49,176 bases of DNA from a bacterium (GTDB lineage Bacteria > Elusimicrobiota > Elusimicrobia > Elusimicrobiales > UBA9959), in the NCBI GenBank assembly GCA_021812825.1, contig JAKAMO010000008.1, forward strand, positions 1-49,176, in the 5' to 3' direction. Made by a program: the position numbers and the translations under genes. The notes under the pieces are model-generated. The model was not told where the DNA came from. It saw only the letters and a list, made by a program, of their open reading frames with translations, and ran no database searches. Positions 1-9,800 of the stretch are shown one piece after another (within the stretch, counting starts at the first letter, position 1; each line of letters starts with the position of its first letter).

Positions 1-2037
1 AAGAAGAAGAAGCTCGGCTGGAAGATAAGGAAGGACAACGCCCCGTCGGACAGCTCGGCCGGGGAGGTGCTGCCGCAGTCGCAGGTGCATTACCTGGGCG
101 AGATAGCCAGGACCGCCCGCGCTTACCGCAAGGGCACCATGGACCAGGCTTCCGCCGCGCGCGACCTCTACAAGGCCGAGGGGACCGCGGAGCTGCTGAA
201 GAAGGCCGGCGCGGCGAAAGAGGCGCTGGCCGCCGTTGATTCGCTGAAGGAGGACCTGAAGGCCCGCCTGAAACCCGAGACCGAGGCCCTGCTGAAGGAT
301 TTCCGCCGCCTGCGCGAGCTCTACAGCGGCGACGAGCTGGTCACGAAGGTCCGCGACCGCGAGATACGCACGAAACTTTATACCTCTACGCTCTCCGGCA
401 CCAAGGTCCCCAAGGTCAGCGTGCCGGACTTCGAGGACTGGGGCGAGATAGTGCGCTGGTGCCGTCAGGAGAACTTCCCGGGGCATTTCCCTTACACCGC
501 CGGCGTGTTCCCGTTCAAGCGCGTGGAAGAGGACCCGAAACGGCAGTTCGCCGGCGAGGGCTCTCCCGTGCGCACCAACAAGCGCTTCCACCTGCTCTGC
601 GACGGAGAGCAGGCCAAGCGCCTCAGCACCGCCTTCGACAGCGTCACGCTCTACGGCTCCGACCCGGGCCGCTCGCCGGACATCTTCGGCAAGGTGGGCG
701 AGAGCGGCGTCAGCATCTGCACGCTCGACGACATCAAGAAACTCTACGCCGGCTTCGACCTCTGCGCCCCGAACACCAGCGTCTCGATGACCATCAACGG
801 CCCGGCGCCGGTCATGCTGGCCATGTTCTTCAACGCTGCCATAGAGGGCGAGGTCGAGAAGTTCAAAAAAGAGAAGAAGCGCCTCCCCGGCGCGAAGGAA
901 TACGAGGCGCTGAAGGAGTGCACGCTGCAGACCGTGCGCGGCACCGTGCAGGCCGACATCCTCAAGGAGGACCAGGGCCAGAACACCTGCATCTTCTCCA
1001 CCGCCTTCGCGCTGAAGATGATGGGCGACATGCAGCAGTACTTCATCGAGCACAGGATACGCAACTATTATTCCGTCAGCATCAGCGGCTACCACATAGC
1101 CGAGGCCGGCGCCAACCCGATCAGCCAGCTGGCCTTCACGCTGGCCAACGGCTTCACGTACGTGGAGTACTACCTGGCCCGCGGCATGCGGATAGACGAC
1201 TTCGCGCACAACCTGTCCTTCTTCTTCAGCAACGGCCTGGACGCCGAGTACTCGGTGATAGGCCGCGTCGCGCGCCGCATCTGGTCCGTGGTGATGCGCG
1301 AGCGCTACGGCGCCTCCGAGCGCAGCCAGAAGCTGAAGTACCACATCCAGACCTCGGGCCGCTCGCTGCACGCGCAGGAGATGGACTTCAACGACATCCG
1401 CTCCACGCTGCAGGCGCTGATGGCCATCTACGACAACTGCAACTCGCTGCACACGAACGCCTACGACGAGGCCGTCACCACGCCCACCGAGGAGTCGGTG
1501 CGCCGCGCGGTGGCGATACAGCTGATCATCACCAAGGAGCTGGGCCTCGCCAAGAACGAGAACACGCTGCAGGGTTCCTTCATCATGGAGGAGCTGACCG
1601 ACCTGGTGGAAGAGGCGGTGCTCTCCGAGCTCGAGAACCTGGACGCCCGCGGCGGCGTGCTGGGGGCGATGGAGACGCAGTACCAGCGCGGCAAGATCCA
1701 GGACGAGTCGATGCTCTACGAGGAAGGCAAGCACGACGGCACGCTGCCGATCATCGGCGTGAACACGTTCCTTAACCCCCATGCAGGGGAGTACAAGGCG
1801 CCCGAGGTCATCACCCGCGCGTCGAAGGCCGAGAAGGAAGGCCAGATAAAGAACCTCGAGGCTTTCAGGCGCCGCAACAAGGCCAAGGCCCCCGCCGCGC
1901 TGAAGAAGCTGCAGCGCGCGGCCCAGACAGGCGGCAACATCTTCGCCGAGCTGATGGAGACCGTGAGGTACGCTTCTCTGGGCGAGATAACCGGAGCCCT
2001 TTACGAGATAGGCGGGCGCTACCGCCGCAATATGTGA
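1..2037 (+). CDS. icmF: IcmF-type fused acyl-CoA (isobutyryl-CoA) mutase, C-terminal part
   Basis: The reading frame is open from the first base, so the start and the expected N-terminal B12-binding and G-protein chaperone domains lie upstream of the window. What is visible (about 678 residues) is the linker and the substrate-binding TIM-barrel mutase domain, with the family stretches [36 protein letters not shown] and [11 protein letters not shown]. These enzymes use adenosylcobalamin to interconvert isobutyryl-CoA and n-butyryl-CoA. Methylmalonyl-CoA mutase has Tyr and Arg (Tyr89, Arg207) at two substrate-reading positions; here they are Phe (nt 508-510) and Gln (nt 979-981, in GQNT), as in isobutyryl-CoA mutases. 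The gene's stop overlaps the next start (TGATG). Position ahead of a butyryl-CoA oxidation block supports the assignment. Confidence 0.93.
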   Translation, partial: KKKKLGWKIRKDNAPSDSSAGEVLPQSQVHYLGEIARTARAYRKGTMDQASAARDLYKAEGTAELLKKAGAAKEALAAVDSLKEDLKARLKPETEALLKDFRRLRELYSGDELVTKVRDREIRTKLYTSTLSGTKVPKVSVPDFEDWGEIVRWCRQENFPGHFPYTAGVFPFKRVEEDPKRQFAGEGSPVRTNKRFHLLCDGEQAKRLSTAFDSVTLYGSDPGRSPDIFGKVGESGVSICTLDDIKKLYAGFDLCAPNTSVSMTINGPAPVMLAMFFNAAIEGEVEKFKKEKKRLPGAKEYEALKECTLQTVRGTVQADILKEDQGQNTCIFSTAFALKMMGDMQQYFIEHRIRNYYSVSISGYHIAEAGANPISQLAFTLANGFTYVEYYLARGMRIDDFAHNLSFFFSNGLDAEYSVIGRVARRIWSVVMRERYGASERSQKLKYHIQTSGRSLHAQEMDFNDIRSTLQALMAIYDNCNSLHTNAYDEAVTTPTEESVRRAVAIQLIITKELGLAKNENTLQGSFIMEELTDLVEEAVLSELENLDARGGVLGAMETQYQRGKIQDESMLYEEGKHDGTLPIIGVNTFLNPHAGEYKAPEVITRASKAEKEGQIKNLEAFRRRNKAKAPAALKKLQRAAQTGGNIFAELMETVRYASLGEITGALYEIGGRYRRNM

Positions 2038-2576
2038 TGGAATTCTTCGAGGCCGTGGAGAAGCGCGTCAGCGTGCGCAGATACAGGCCGGACCCGGTGA
2101 GCCGGGAGGACCTCCTGCGCGTGCTGAAGGCCGCCCGCAGGGCGCCGTCGTGGGAGAACCTGCAGTGCGCCCGTTTCCTCGTGGTCACGGCACCAGAAAA
2201 GAGGAAAGCCGTGTTCGACGCCGTGCCGGAGGGGAACCCGGCGAAGAAGGCGCTGCGCGCGGCGCCGGCGGTCATACTGCTCTGCGCTGACCCCGCGGAT
2301 TCCGGTTCCCGCGGCGGGCTGGATTACTTCCTGGTGGACGCCGGCATAGCTTTCGAGCACCTTTTCCTGGCGGCCGCGGCGCTGGGCCTCGGCACCTGCT
2401 GGGTAGGGGTCTTCGGCGAAGCCGACCTGAAGAAGGCCTTCGGCATCCCGGACCGCACGCGCATCGTCGCGCTGACGCCGCTCGGCTACCCGGAGAAGGA
2501 GAGCTCCCCGCGCCCGCGCAAGGAGCTTTCCGAGCTGGTCCATTTCGAAGAGTGGGGAGGCGCGGAGAAAAAATGA
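2037..2576 (+). CDS. Nitroreductase-family flavoprotein
   Basis: A 179-residue protein of the FMN-dependent nitroreductase superfamily. The N-terminal SVRRYRPDPVSREDL and following LKAARRAPSWENLQ match the FMN-phosphate-binding start of the family, and the C-terminal GLGTCWVGVFGEADLKKAFG and LTPLGYPEK match the conserved end. The ATG at 2037 overlaps the stop of the mutase gene, so translation is probably coupled; a GTG three bases earlier is less likely. Its stop again overlaps the next start (ATGA). The substrate cannot be told from sequence; members reduce nitro compounds, quinones or enones with NAD(P)H. The link to acyl-CoA metabolism is positional only. Confidence 0.85.
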   Translation: MEFFEAVEKRVSVRRYRPDPVSREDLLRVLKAARRAPSWENLQCARFLVVTAPEKRKAVFDAVPEGNPAKKALRAAPAVILLCADPADSGSRGGLDYFLVDAGIAFEHLFLAAAALGLGTCWVGVFGEADLKKAFGIPDRTRIVALTPLGYPEKESSPRPRKELSELVHFEEWGGAEKK

Positions 2577-3730
2577 GCGAGCACGCCAACAGGCTTGTGA
2601 AACTCCAGGGAAAGCTGGCCGGGCAGGGCCTGGGCGGCGCCCTTATCACCCATTTCACCGACATCTTCTATTTCTCCGGCACCAGGCAGAACAGCGTGCT
2701 CTGGGTGCCCGTCTCCGGCCGGGCGGTGCTGCTCGTCAGGAAAAGCCTTGCGAAGGCGAAGGCGGAGTCCGAGGGTGTGGAGGTGCGGCCGTTCGCCGGC
2801 AAGGCGTCGTTCCTGGAGGCCGTTCCAGCAGGCCACCTGAAAGCGGGGCTGGTCTTCAACGGCCTGAGCGCCCAGCTGTTCAGGTTCTATTCCGGTCTTA
2901 TGAAGGGCGCGGAGTTCGCGGATATCTCCGCAGCGGTGCGCGACCTGCGCGCAGTGAAATCCCCGGCCGAACTGGAGCTGGTCCGCGAGAGCGGGAGGCG
3001 GCTGGGCGGAGTTTTCGCCGCCGCCCCGTCCTTCCTGAAGCCGGAGATGAGCGAGCTGGAGGCCGCCGCGGCCTTCGAATATCATTCGCGTCTGGCCGGC
3101 AACGAGGGCTGCCGCATGCGAGCGCCGATAGGCGAGAACTTCATCGGCGTCGCCGTCGCGGGCGCCAGCGGCGCCATCCCAGGCTATTTCGACGGAGCCG
3201 TGACCGGCCCCGGCCTGTCCAGCGCCTCCCCCGTGGGCGCGTCGCTGGCGCGCGTGGGGCGCGACGCGCCGCTGTTCCTGGACTACACCTTCATGCACGC
3301 CGGCTACATCACCGACATGACCCGGCTGTTCGTCTTCGGCAGGCTGCCGGAGAAGCTGGCGAAGGCCTATGAGGTGTCGGTGGAGATACACGACGAGATC
3401 TCGGCCGGGCTGAAAGCAGGAGCCGTAGGAGAGGAGCTTTATCTGAAGACCCTTTCCATGGCGGAAAAGGCCGGCCTCGCGGAGAATTTCATGGGCGTGC
3501 CGGGGGAGCAGGCGAAGTTCGTGGGCCACGGCGTGGGCCTGGAGCTCGACGAGATGCCGGTGCTCTGCATGGGCGCGAAGGCGCCGCTGGAGGCCGGCAG
3601 CGTGGTGGCGCTGGAGCCGAAGTTCATTTTCCCCGGGCTGGGCGCGGTGGGGGTGGAGAACACCTTCGTCGTCGGACCTTCCGGGCCGGAGAATATAACC
3701 GGCAAGGATACCGGGATAGTTCATCTGTAA
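2573..3730 (+). CDS. M24-family metallopeptidase (Xaa-Pro aminopeptidase-like)
   Basis: A 385-residue pita-bread-fold protein with a creatinase-type N-terminal domain and a C-terminal catalytic domain. All five metal ligands of M24 peptidases can be placed: Asp in LFLDYTF, Asp in GYITDMTRLF, His in FVGHGVGLELDE, Glu in VALEPKF and Glu in VGVENTF. Members cleave Xaa-Pro bonds or related substrates using two Mn or Co ions; a peptidase role is likely but the substrate is unknown. The start at ATG 2573 overlaps the stop of the nitroreductase gene; an in-frame GTG at 2552 would add seven residues and is less likely. A small hairpin and 42 nt separate it from the thiolase gene. Confidence 0.87.
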   Translation: MSEHANRLVKLQGKLAGQGLGGALITHFTDIFYFSGTRQNSVLWVPVSGRAVLLVRKSLAKAKAESEGVEVRPFAGKASFLEAVPAGHLKAGLVFNGLSAQLFRFYSGLMKGAEFADISAAVRDLRAVKSPAELELVRESGRRLGGVFAAAPSFLKPEMSELEAAAAFEYHSRLAGNEGCRMRAPIGENFIGVAVAGASGAIPGYFDGAVTGPGLSSASPVGASLARVGRDAPLFLDYTFMHAGYITDMTRLFVFGRLPEKLAKAYEVSVEIHDEISAGLKAGAVGEELYLKTLSMAEKAGLAENFMGVPGEQAKFVGHGVGLELDEMPVLCMGAKAPLEAGSVVALEPKFIFPGLGAVGVENTFVVGPSGPENITGKDTGIVHL

Positions 3731-3772
3731 GCCCCGCGCATACGGGGTACGACAAACAGGGAGGAATAGGAC

Positions 3773-4951
3773 ATGGAAAAGGATATTTTCGTGGTGGAGG
3801 CCCTGCGCACGCCGTTCTGCTCGCTGGGCGGGGCGCTGTCCGAGGTGCCGGCGCCGAAGCTGGCCGCGGGAGTGATAAAGGGCCTGCTCGAGAAGACCAA
3901 GCTGCCGGCCGAGGCCGTCGGCGAGGTCATTATCGGCGAGGTGCTGGCTGGCGGAGTGGGCCAGGCCCCTGCGCGCCAGGCGATGATCTACGCCGGCCTC
4001 CCTCCGTCGGTCCCGGCGATGACGATAAACAAGGTCTGCGGCAGCGGCCTGAAGGCCGTGATGCTCGCGGCCGGCTCCATAGCCCTCGGCGACTCCGAGA
4101 CCGCGATAGCGGGCGGCATGGAGAACATGTCGCTCGCGCCGTATATCCTCGATAAGGCCCGCTACGGCTACCGGATGGGCAATGGCAAGCTGGTGGACCT
4201 GATGATACACGACGGCCTGAGCGACCCGTACACCGGCCGCCACATGGGAGAGATAGGCGAGGAGAGCGCGTCCAAGCACGCCCTCACCCGCGAGGCGCAG
4301 GACAAGTTCGCCACCCGCTCCTACAAGCTCGCGCAGGAAGCCGTGAAGTCCGGCATCTTCAAGGACGAGATAGTGCCGGTGGTGAAGGAATCCCGCAAGG
4401 GCCCCGTCACGGTAGCCGACGACGAGGAGCCGTTCAAGGTGGACTTCGAGAAGATCGGCAAGCTGAAGCCGGTGTTCAGGAAGGACGGCACGATAACCGC
4501 CGCGAACGCCTCCACGATCAACGACGGCGCCGCGCTGCTGCTGCTGGCCGGCGCTGAGGCGGTGAAGAAGTACGGCCTCAAGCCTAAGGCGAAGATAAAG
4601 GCCTGCGCCACCGCGAGCCTCGCGCCGGAGAATTTCCCGGACGCGCCGGTGGAAGCCATAAAGAAGGCCTGCGCCAAAGCGGGCCTGAAGACCTCAGACA
4701 TAGACCTCTTCGAGATAAACGAGGCCTTCTGCACGGTGACGATGATAGCCATCAAGGAGCTCGGCCTGCCGGAGGAGAAGGTCAACGTGAACGGCGGCGC
4801 CGCCGCCATCGGCCACCCGATAGGCGCCAGCGGCGCCAGGCTGGCCGGCACGGTGATAAGGGAGCTGCACAAGCGGGGCGCCAAGTACGGCCTGGCCACG
4901 CTGTGCATCGGCGGCGGAGAAGCGGTAGCCGTCATTTTCGAGCGGGTTTAA
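3773..4951 (+). CDS. atoB: Acetyl-CoA acetyltransferase (thiolase)
   Basis: A 392-residue thiolase II family enzyme that condenses two acetyl-CoA to acetoacetyl-CoA or, in the oxidative direction, cleaves acetoacetyl-CoA with CoA. The nucleophilic Cys89 lies in NKVCGSGLKA, the NEAF motif near residue 316 is present, the catalytic His is in GGAAAIGHPIGASG, and the second Cys is in LCIGGGEA near the C-terminus. Length is typical. A good ribosome site (GGGAGGA) precedes ATG 3773. It opens a tightly spaced run of beta-oxidation genes in the same direction, with hydroxybutyryl-CoA dehydrogenase 21 nt downstream. Confidence 0.95.
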   Translation: MEKDIFVVEALRTPFCSLGGALSEVPAPKLAAGVIKGLLEKTKLPAEAVGEVIIGEVLAGGVGQAPARQAMIYAGLPPSVPAMTINKVCGSGLKAVMLAAGSIALGDSETAIAGGMENMSLAPYILDKARYGYRMGNGKLVDLMIHDGLSDPYTGRHMGEIGEESASKHALTREAQDKFATRSYKLAQEAVKSGIFKDEIVPVVKESRKGPVTVADDEEPFKVDFEKIGKLKPVFRKDGTITAANASTINDGAALLLLAGAEAVKKYGLKPKAKIKACATASLAPENFPDAPVEAIKKACAKAGLKTSDIDLFEINEAFCTVTMIAIKELGLPEEKVNVNGGAAAIGHPIGASGARLAGTVIRELHKRGAKYGLATLCIGGGEAVAVIFERV

Positions 4952-4972
4952 ACTAACGGGACGGGAGACGAT

Positions 4973-5827
4973 ATGATAAAGAAAGCCGGAGTTCTTGGTG
5001 CCGGGCAGATGGGCAACGGTATTGCCCACGTGCTGGCGCTGGCCAAATACGACGTGGTGCTGTGCGACAATTCCGAGGCGCAGCTGCAGAAGGCCGTGGC
5101 GACAATCGATAAGAACCTGGAGCGCCAGGCCAAGAAGGGGCTGATCACCGGGGATATCAAGGAGATAGCCGCCCGCATAAAGACGGCCAAGGAGATCCCC
5201 GCGCTGGCCGACTGCGACATAGTGATAGAGGCCGTGACGGAGAAGGAGTCGCTGAAGCTGGACCTGTTCAGGCAGCTCGACGCCGCCGTGAAGAAGGGCG
5301 CGATACTCGCCTCCAACACCTCCTCCATACCGATAACGAAGATAGCCTCCGCCACCTCCCGCCCCGAGCGCGTGATGGGGATGCACTTCATGAACCCGGT
5401 GCCGGTGATGACGCTCGTAGAGCTGATCAAGGGCCACGCTACCAGCGACGAGACGTTCAGGGAGGTAGCCGAGCTGGCCAAGGCGCTCGGCAAGGAGACC
5501 GCGGTGTCGCAGGACTACCCCGGCTTCATCATCAACCGCATACTGATCCCGATGCTCAACGAGGCCGTCTTCGCGCTGTACGAGGGCATAGCCTCCGCCG
5601 AGGACATAGACAAGGGCATGAAGCTGGGCACCAACCAGCCGATGGGCCCGCTGACGCTGGCCGACTTCATCGGCCTCGACACCGTGCTCGCCATCGCGAA
5701 CGTGCTGTACGAGGGCTTCAAGGACCCGAAGTACCGCCCGTGCCCGCTGCTGGTAAAGATGGTCAACGCCGGCTACCTGGGCCGCAAGTCCGGCCGCGGT
5801 TTCTACGACTACACGGCGGCGAAATAA
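4973..5827 (+). CDS. hbd: 3-hydroxybutyryl-CoA dehydrogenase
   Basis: A 284-residue NAD(P)-dependent enzyme interconverting acetoacetyl-CoA and 3-hydroxybutyryl-CoA. The N-terminal Rossmann motif VLGAGQMGNGIAH is present, the catalytic His is in MGMHFMNPVPVM, and SQDYPGFIINRIL with NEA marks the C-terminal dimer domain. The length matches the short stand-alone clostridial-type Hbd, not a fused trifunctional protein. Ribosome site GGGAGA precedes ATG 4973, and only one base separates its stop from the crotonase start. Direction in vivo cannot be read from sequence; the ETF:quinone oxidoreductase downstream argues for oxidation. Confidence 0.95.
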   Translation: MIKKAGVLGAGQMGNGIAHVLALAKYDVVLCDNSEAQLQKAVATIDKNLERQAKKGLITGDIKEIAARIKTAKEIPALADCDIVIEAVTEKESLKLDLFRQLDAAVKKGAILASNTSSIPITKIASATSRPERVMGMHFMNPVPVMTLVELIKGHATSDETFREVAELAKALGKETAVSQDYPGFIINRILIPMLNEAVFALYEGIASAEDIDKGMKLGTNQPMGPLTLADFIGLDTVLAIANVLYEGFKDPKYRPCPLLVKMVNAGYLGRKSGRGFYDYTAAK

Positions 5828-5828
5828 C

Positions 5829-6599
5829 ATGGCCTACGAGAACCTGCTGCTGGAAAAGACGGAAGCCGGCGTAGCGGTGCTGACCGTGAACCGCCCGAAG
5901 AGCCTCAACGCGCTGAACACGGCCGTGCTGAAAGAGCTGGACCAGGCGCTCAGCGAGCTGGCCGCCGACGCGGCCGTGAGGGCCGTGGTGCTGACAGGTT
6001 CCGGCGAGAAGGCCTTCGTGGCCGGCGCCGATATCTCTGAGATGGCCGAAATGTCCCCCGCCGCCGCCCGCGAGTTCTCGCGGCTGGGCAGCGGGGTTTT
6101 CCGCTCTATTGAGGAGCTGAGGAAGCCGGTGATAGCCGCCGTGAACGGCTACGCGCTGGGCGGCGGGCTTGAGCTGGCGCTCGCTTGCGACTTTATCTAC
6201 GCCTCCGACAACGCTAGGCTCGGCCTGCCCGAGACCACGCTGGGCGTGATCCCCGGTTTCGGCGGCACCCGCCGGCTGGCCGCCCGCTGCGGCGCGGCCC
6301 GCGCGCGCGAGATGATCTTCACCGGCCGCCCGCTGGACGCGGCGAAAGCCGCGGCCTGCGGCCTCGTCAACGAGGTGTTCCCGCAGGCGGAGCTGCTGAA
6401 AGCCGCTTCCGCCGCCGCCGGGAAGATAGCCGCCAACGGCCCGCTGGCCGTGGCCGCCGCCAAGGACGCGGTGGACAACGGCGCCGGGAACCCGGAGTAC
6501 GAGCCGGCGCTGTTCTCGCTGCTCTTCGCGACGGCGGACCAGCGCGAGGGCATGAAGGCCTTCACGGAAAAGAGGAAGGCGGAGTTCAAAGGCAAGTAA
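5829..6599 (+). CDS. crt: Enoyl-CoA hydratase (crotonase)
   Basis: A 256-residue crotonase-fold enzyme hydrating crotonyl-CoA to 3-hydroxybutyryl-CoA. The two catalytic glutamates are both present, in GGGLELALACDF and LPETTLGVIPGFGG, and the oxyanion-hole region AFVAGADISEM is intact. The C-terminus carries the usual acyl-pocket helix. The ATG lies one base after the stop of hbd, so expression is surely coupled. Together with its neighbours it completes the four-carbon beta-oxidation spiral. Chain-length preference is inferred from context. Confidence 0.94.
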   Translation: MAYENLLLEKTEAGVAVLTVNRPKSLNALNTAVLKELDQALSELAADAAVRAVVLTGSGEKAFVAGADISEMAEMSPAAAREFSRLGSGVFRSIEELRKPVIAAVNGYALGGGLELALACDFIYASDNARLGLPETTLGVIPGFGGTRRLAARCGAARAREMIFTGRPLDAAKAAACGLVNEVFPQAELLKAASAAAGKIAANGPLAVAAAKDAVDNGAGNPEYEPALFSLLFATADQREGMKAFTEKRKAEFKGK

Positions 6600-6616
6600 G
6601 CAGGGAGGACGGAAGA

Positions 6617-7756
6617 ATGAATTTCGAACTGACGCAGGACCAGAAGATACTCAGGGACAGCGTGCGCGACTTCGTAGAGAAGGAGATAAAGCCGATAGCG
6701 GCCAAGATAGACGAGGAGCACAGGATACCGCAGGAGCTGACCGCGAAGATGGCGGAGATGGGCTTCTTCGGCAGCTATATCCCGGAGAAGTACGGCGGCG
6801 CAGGGCTCGACGCGATGTCCTACGCGCTGCTGGTGGAGGAGGTCTCCAAGGCCTGCGCCTCCAACGGCGTCTACATCTCGGCCCATACCTCGCTCTGCTG
6901 CGACCCGCTGCTGAACTTCGGCACCGAGGAGCAGAAAATGAAGTGGCTGCCCGACCTGACCTCCGGCAAGAAGATAGGCTGCATACTGCTGACCGAGTCC
7001 GACGCCGGCAGCGACGTGGCCTCGATAGCCACCAACTATAAGCGCGACGGCGACCACTTCGTCGTCAACGGCACCAAGATGTTCATCACCAACGGCGGCT
7101 GCCGCGGCACCGGCGTCCTGTTCGCCACGAAGGACAGATCACTCGGCCACAAGGGCCTGTCGGCCTTCATCGTGGACCTGTCCTCCCCCGGTGTCACCGT
7201 CATGAAGGAAGAGAACAAGATGGGCATACGCGGCACCTCCACCGCCGCGTTCGCCTTCGACAACCTCAAGGTGCCGGCGGAGAACCTGCTCGGCGAGGAA
7301 GGGAAAGGTTTCAAGATCGCCATGGAGACGCTGAACGGCGGCCGCATCGGCATCGCCGCGCAGGCGCTGGGGATTGCCGGCGGGGCCTTCGCCCGCGCGC
7401 TGGAATATTCCAAGCAGCGCAAGCAGTTCGGCAAGCCGCTCTGCGCCTTCCAGTCGGTCCAGTTCAAGCTGGCCGAGATGTACGCGCGCATAGAGCAGGC
7501 CAAGCTGCTCGTCTACAAGGCGGCCTGGATGAAGGACGCCCACGTGAATTATTCCACCGAGTCGGCCATGTGCAAGATGTGCGCCTCTGAGGCGGCTACC
7601 TACGTCACCAAAGAGGCCGTGCAGATACACGGCGGCTACGGCTACATCGCGGATTACGAGGTGGAGAGGATGTTCCGCGACGCCAAGATAACGGAGATCT
7701 ACGAGGGTACCAACGAGATGCAGCGCATAGTGATCTCGAAGGCGCTGGTCTCCTAG
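6617..7756 (+). CDS. bcd: Acyl-CoA dehydrogenase (butyryl-CoA dehydrogenase-like)
   Basis: A 379-residue FAD enzyme of the short-chain acyl-CoA dehydrogenase group, forming the enoyl-CoA and handing two electrons to ETF. The FAD-binding segments LTESDAGSDVAS and FITNGG are present, as are QIHGGYGYIADYEVERMFRD and the catalytic base in IYEGTNEMQR. Length is typical. A strong ribosome site (GGGAGG) precedes ATG 6617, 17 nt after crotonase. EtfBA and a membrane ETF dehydrogenase follow in the same direction, which supports respiratory rather than bifurcating use. A paralogue lies at 11528. Confidence 0.93.
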   Translation: MNFELTQDQKILRDSVRDFVEKEIKPIAAKIDEEHRIPQELTAKMAEMGFFGSYIPEKYGGAGLDAMSYALLVEEVSKACASNGVYISAHTSLCCDPLLNFGTEEQKMKWLPDLTSGKKIGCILLTESDAGSDVASIATNYKRDGDHFVVNGTKMFITNGGCRGTGVLFATKDRSLGHKGLSAFIVDLSSPGVTVMKEENKMGIRGTSTAAFAFDNLKVPAENLLGEEGKGFKIAMETLNGGRIGIAAQALGIAGGAFARALEYSKQRKQFGKPLCAFQSVQFKLAEMYARIEQAKLLVYKAAWMKDAHVNYSTESAMCKMCASEAATYVTKEAVQIHGGYGYIADYEVERMFRDAKITEIYEGTNEMQRIVISKALVS

Positions 7757-7778
7757 CGCGTTCCCGCACGGAGGAAGA

Positions 7779-9758
7779 ATGGAAGCCACCCGGGAGATAT
7801 ACTGGAACGTCGGTCACGGCGTGATACTGCCGATGTACGGCTTTTTCGCCGCGGCGGCGGGCGCCATGGCCTACGGGTTCTATAAAAAGCTCGCCGTCTA
7901 CAGGTCCGGCAAGGCGCTGGACAGGGTTTCCGGGCCGGCGGACCGGCTGGCCCGGGCCGTTTCCTGGGCGCTGGCGCAGCTGAAGGTTCTGCGCAACCCG
8001 TTCCCCGGGCTGTTCCACGCGGGCTTCTTCTGGGGCTTCCTGTTGCTGACGGCCGGCACTACGCTTATCATGGCGCAGGAGGATTTCACCGCCCGGCTCT
8101 TCGGCCTCCGCTTCCTGCAGGGGGATTTCTACCGCGGCTTCTCCTTCGTCCTGGACATCGCCGGCCTCGCCGCTATCGTCGCGCTGCTCGTCTTCTTCGT
8201 GCGGCGCTTCCTCTACAGGCCCAAGGGCCTGGATACCGCCGCCGATGACTGCCTCGCCCACGCGCTGCTTTTCTTCATACTGGTCACAGGCTTCGTGATA
8301 GAGGGCGCCCGCATGGCCGTCACCGAGCTGCACGCCAACCCGGAGCTGGCCCGGTTCTCACCGGTGGGCCTGCTCGTGGCCGGCCTGCTGCCGGGGGACC
8401 CGTCGGCCCTCGAAGGGCTGCATAAGACGCTGTGGTGGACGCACATGTTCGCGGCTTTCGGCTTCATCGCGATGATACCCTTCAGCAAGCTGCGCCACCT
8501 GTTCCTGATACCGGTGAACTACTTCTTCTCCGATACCGGCCCGCTCGGCGGGCTGAAGACCATAGACCTGGCCGACGAGAGCGCGCAGACCTTCGGCGCG
8601 GAGAAGGTGAACGAGCTGTCCTGGAAGGACATCTATGACTCCGATGCCTGCGTCTCCTGCAAGCGCTGCCAGGACGAATGCCCCGCCTATGCCACCGGCA
8701 AGACTCTCTCGCCGATGAAGGTCATACAGGACCTGCGCGGCAGCGCTTTCGCCGGTCCCGAGACCGATATCATAGCGGCCGTCACTGACAAGGCCCTCTG
8801 GGCCTGCACGACCTGCAGGTCCTGCCAGACCACCTGCCCCGCCGCGGTCGAGCACGTGCCCAAGATCATAGAGATGCGCCGGAACCTGACGCTGATGAAG
8901 GGCGAGTTCGCCGGAGAGGAAGGACGCGCCGCGGTCAGCAGCCTCGAGGTGAACAAGAACCCGTTCGGCCTGCCCAACGCCTCGCGCGCGGACTGGGCCG
9001 CAGGGCTGGGCGTGAAACCTCTCTCGGAGGACCCGTCGGCCGACATCCTTTATTTCGCCGGCTGCTACGCCTCCTTCGACAGGCGCAACAAGGCCGTGGC
9101 CGCGAAGTTCATGGAGATCTGCGCGAAGGCCGGCGTCAAGGCGGGCCTGCTCGGCAAGGAAGAGCAGTGCTGCGGAGAGCCGGCGCGCAAGCTGGGCAAC
9201 GAGTACCTTTACCAGGAGCTGGCGGGGGAGAACATCAAGGCCTTCGCCAAGTACGGCGTGAAAAAGATCGTGACCGCCTGTCCGCACTGCCGCCACACTC
9301 TCGGCGTGCACTACCGCGACCTCGGCTTCGAGGGCAATGTCGTCCATTACACGGTTTTCATCAAGGAGCTGATAGACTCCGGCAAGCTTAAGCTCAAGGC
9401 CGAGCCGTTCGAGTTCACTTACCACGATTCCTGCTACATGTCCCGCTACTCCGGCATAACGGAGGAGCCCCGCGCCGTGCTCGCGGCCGCTGGCGGCAGC
9501 CTGGCCGAGATGGAGAGGCACGGCGACAGGAACTTCTGCTGCGGCGGCGGGGGCGGGCGGGCCCTGCTGGAGGAGAAGGAAGGCACGAAGATCAGCGTCG
9601 AGCGCGTGAAGATGGCCCGCGCCACCGGCAGGCCGGTGGTGGTGTCCAATTGCCCGTTCTGCCTCACGATGCTCGAGGACGGCATAAAGACCGCCGACTG
9701 CGAGACCGCCCTGAAGGCGCGCGACCTCGCGGAAGTGGTGGCGGAAAGGCTGGCTTAG
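7779..9758 (+). CDS. Membrane Fe-S ETF:quinone oxidoreductase (HdrD/GlpC-like with NarI-like anchor)
   Basis: A 659-residue fusion. The first 250 residues hold about five membrane helices like the gamma subunit of nitrate reductase, which binds heme b and quinone. A two-cluster ferredoxin domain follows (CVSCKRCQDECP and CTTCRSCQTTCP), then two cysteine-rich CCG domains of the heterodisulfide reductase D type, with EEQCCGEPARKLGNE, ACPHCRH, RNFCCGGGGG and NCPFC. Proteins of this layout next to etfBA act as ETF:menaquinone oxidoreductases in syntrophic and mycobacterial beta-oxidation. That role is inferred here from architecture and from the flanking dehydrogenase and etf genes. Ribosome site GGAGGAAG precedes ATG 7779. 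Confidence 0.9.
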   Translation: MEATREIYWNVGHGVILPMYGFFAAAAGAMAYGFYKKLAVYRSGKALDRVSGPADRLARAVSWALAQLKVLRNPFPGLFHAGFFWGFLLLTAGTTLIMAQEDFTARLFGLRFLQGDFYRGFSFVLDIAGLAAIVALLVFFVRRFLYRPKGLDTAADDCLAHALLFFILVTGFVIEGARMAVTELHANPELARFSPVGLLVAGLLPGDPSALEGLHKTLWWTHMFAAFGFIAMIPFSKLRHLFLIPVNYFFSDTGPLGGLKTIDLADESAQTFGAEKVNELSWKDIYDSDACVSCKRCQDECPAYATGKTLSPMKVIQDLRGSAFAGPETDIIAAVTDKALWACTTCRSCQTTCPAAVEHVPKIIEMRRNLTLMKGEFAGEEGRAAVSSLEVNKNPFGLPNASRADWAAGLGVKPLSEDPSADILYFAGCYASFDRRNKAVAAKFMEICAKAGVKAGLLGKEEQCCGEPARKLGNEYLYQELAGENIKAFAKYGVKKIVTACPHCRHTLGVHYRDLGFEGNVVHYTVFIKELIDSGKLKLKAEPFEFTYHDSCYMSRYSGITEEPRAVLAAAGGSLAEMERHGDRNFCCGGGGGRALLEEKEGTKISVERVKMARATGRPVVVSNCPFCLTMLEDGIKTADCETALKARDLAEVVAERLA

Positions 9759-9800
9759 CGCCGGCCCCGCGGTAAACTTGGGAGTAGAACTGGAGAGCTT

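Noticed and set aside
2486..4279. A 597-codon minus-strand frame opposite the M24 peptidase and thiolase genes
   Set aside because: Low-complexity His/Arg/Ala-rich translation, antisense to two genes with intact catalytic motifs.
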